Below, one piece after another: positions 5,186 to 5,239 of a DNA stretch of 5,239 nucleotides (the stretch's first letter is position 1; each line of letters opens with the position of its first letter). This DNA is from CAZWVA01 sp964636885. GTDB lineage: Bacteria; Desulfobacterota_D; UBA1144; Nemesobacterales; CSP1-2. The notes under the pieces are model-generated. The model was not told the DNA's origin and searched no databases. It saw nothing but the letters and a program-made list of their open reading frames with translations. The stretch lies in NCBI GenBank assembly GCA_964636885.1, contig CAZWVA010000094.1:1-5239 (forward strand), written 5' to 3'. The position numbers were made by a program, and so were the translations under genes.

Positions 5186-5239
5186 ATGAACCCAGATGAG
5201 ATTAGAGTGGTGATTGCCTCAAGCTCAAACCTCTTCCTA
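5186..5239 (+). CDS. N-terminal fragment of a possible response-regulator-like protein, cut by the window edge
   Basis: From the ATG at 5186 the plus strand encodes MNPDEIRVVIASSSNLFL and stays open to the edge. An AAGGGG ribosome-binding site (5174-5179) lies 6 nt upstream. The pattern charged residues, IRVVIA, three residues, then NLFL resembles the first beta strand and helix of LuxR-type response regulators (compare IRVLIADDHxLFR). Here Ser-Ser-Ser replaces the segment that normally carries the acidic Mg-binding pair, so it may be an atypical receiver. The frame is open upstream to an ATG at 5069, which would add 39 residues that look unlike a receiver domain; that start sits 18 nt after the predicted sigma-54 start point, with a weak AAAGAG site. 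With only 18 codons the family call is tentative. Its position makes it the likely target of the divergent activator. Confidence 0.5.
   Translation, partial: MNPDEIRVVIASSSNLFL

Noticed and set aside
1..5239. CRISPR array, insertion sequence, tRNA or rRNA
   Set aside because: No regularly spaced direct repeats, no transposase frame or terminal repeats, and no tRNA-like or rRNA-like segments were seen.

Overview
The window is bacterial chromosomal DNA. Four genes of a str (streptomycin) operon run leftward on the minus strand in the classical order rpsL (S12), rpsG (S7), fusA (EF-G) and tuf (EF-Tu). Only the first 12 codons of tuf lie inside the left edge. Gaps between the genes are 18 to 31 nt, each gene has a Shine-Dalgarno sequence, and a good sigma-70-type promoter lies just upstream of rpsL. 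rpoC is not immediately upstream of rpsL, so this operon appears to begin at rpsL.

Upstream of rpsL, also on the minus strand, is an orphan sigma-54 activator: a GAF domain, an AAA+ domain and a Fis-type helix-turn-helix. It has no receiver domain. It is followed by a 434-nt intergenic region rich in inverted and repeated motifs. That region holds a sigma-70-type promoter for the activator (minus strand) and a strong sigma-54 (-24/-12) promoter facing right. A perfect 7-bp inverted repeat contains the -35 hexamer of the activator promoter and lies about 160 bp upstream of the sigma-54 start point. The right edge carries the first 18 codons of a plus-strand gene whose start resembles the first beta strand of a LuxR-type response regulator, but with Ser-Ser-Ser where the acidic pair normally sits.

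Inferred logic: the GAF domain senses a small molecule. The activator then binds the intergenic sites, limits its own synthesis and drives the divergent gene with RNA polymerase-sigma-54. This arrangement is read from motifs only.

The organism has sigma-54 and bacterial-type translation factors, with moderate GC content. This would fit a Gram-negative lineage such as a deltaproteobacterium in the broad sense or a Nitrospirota-like group. The assignment is weak and cannot be settled from this window. No tRNA, rRNA, CRISPR array, insertion sequence or convincing intrinsic terminator was seen.
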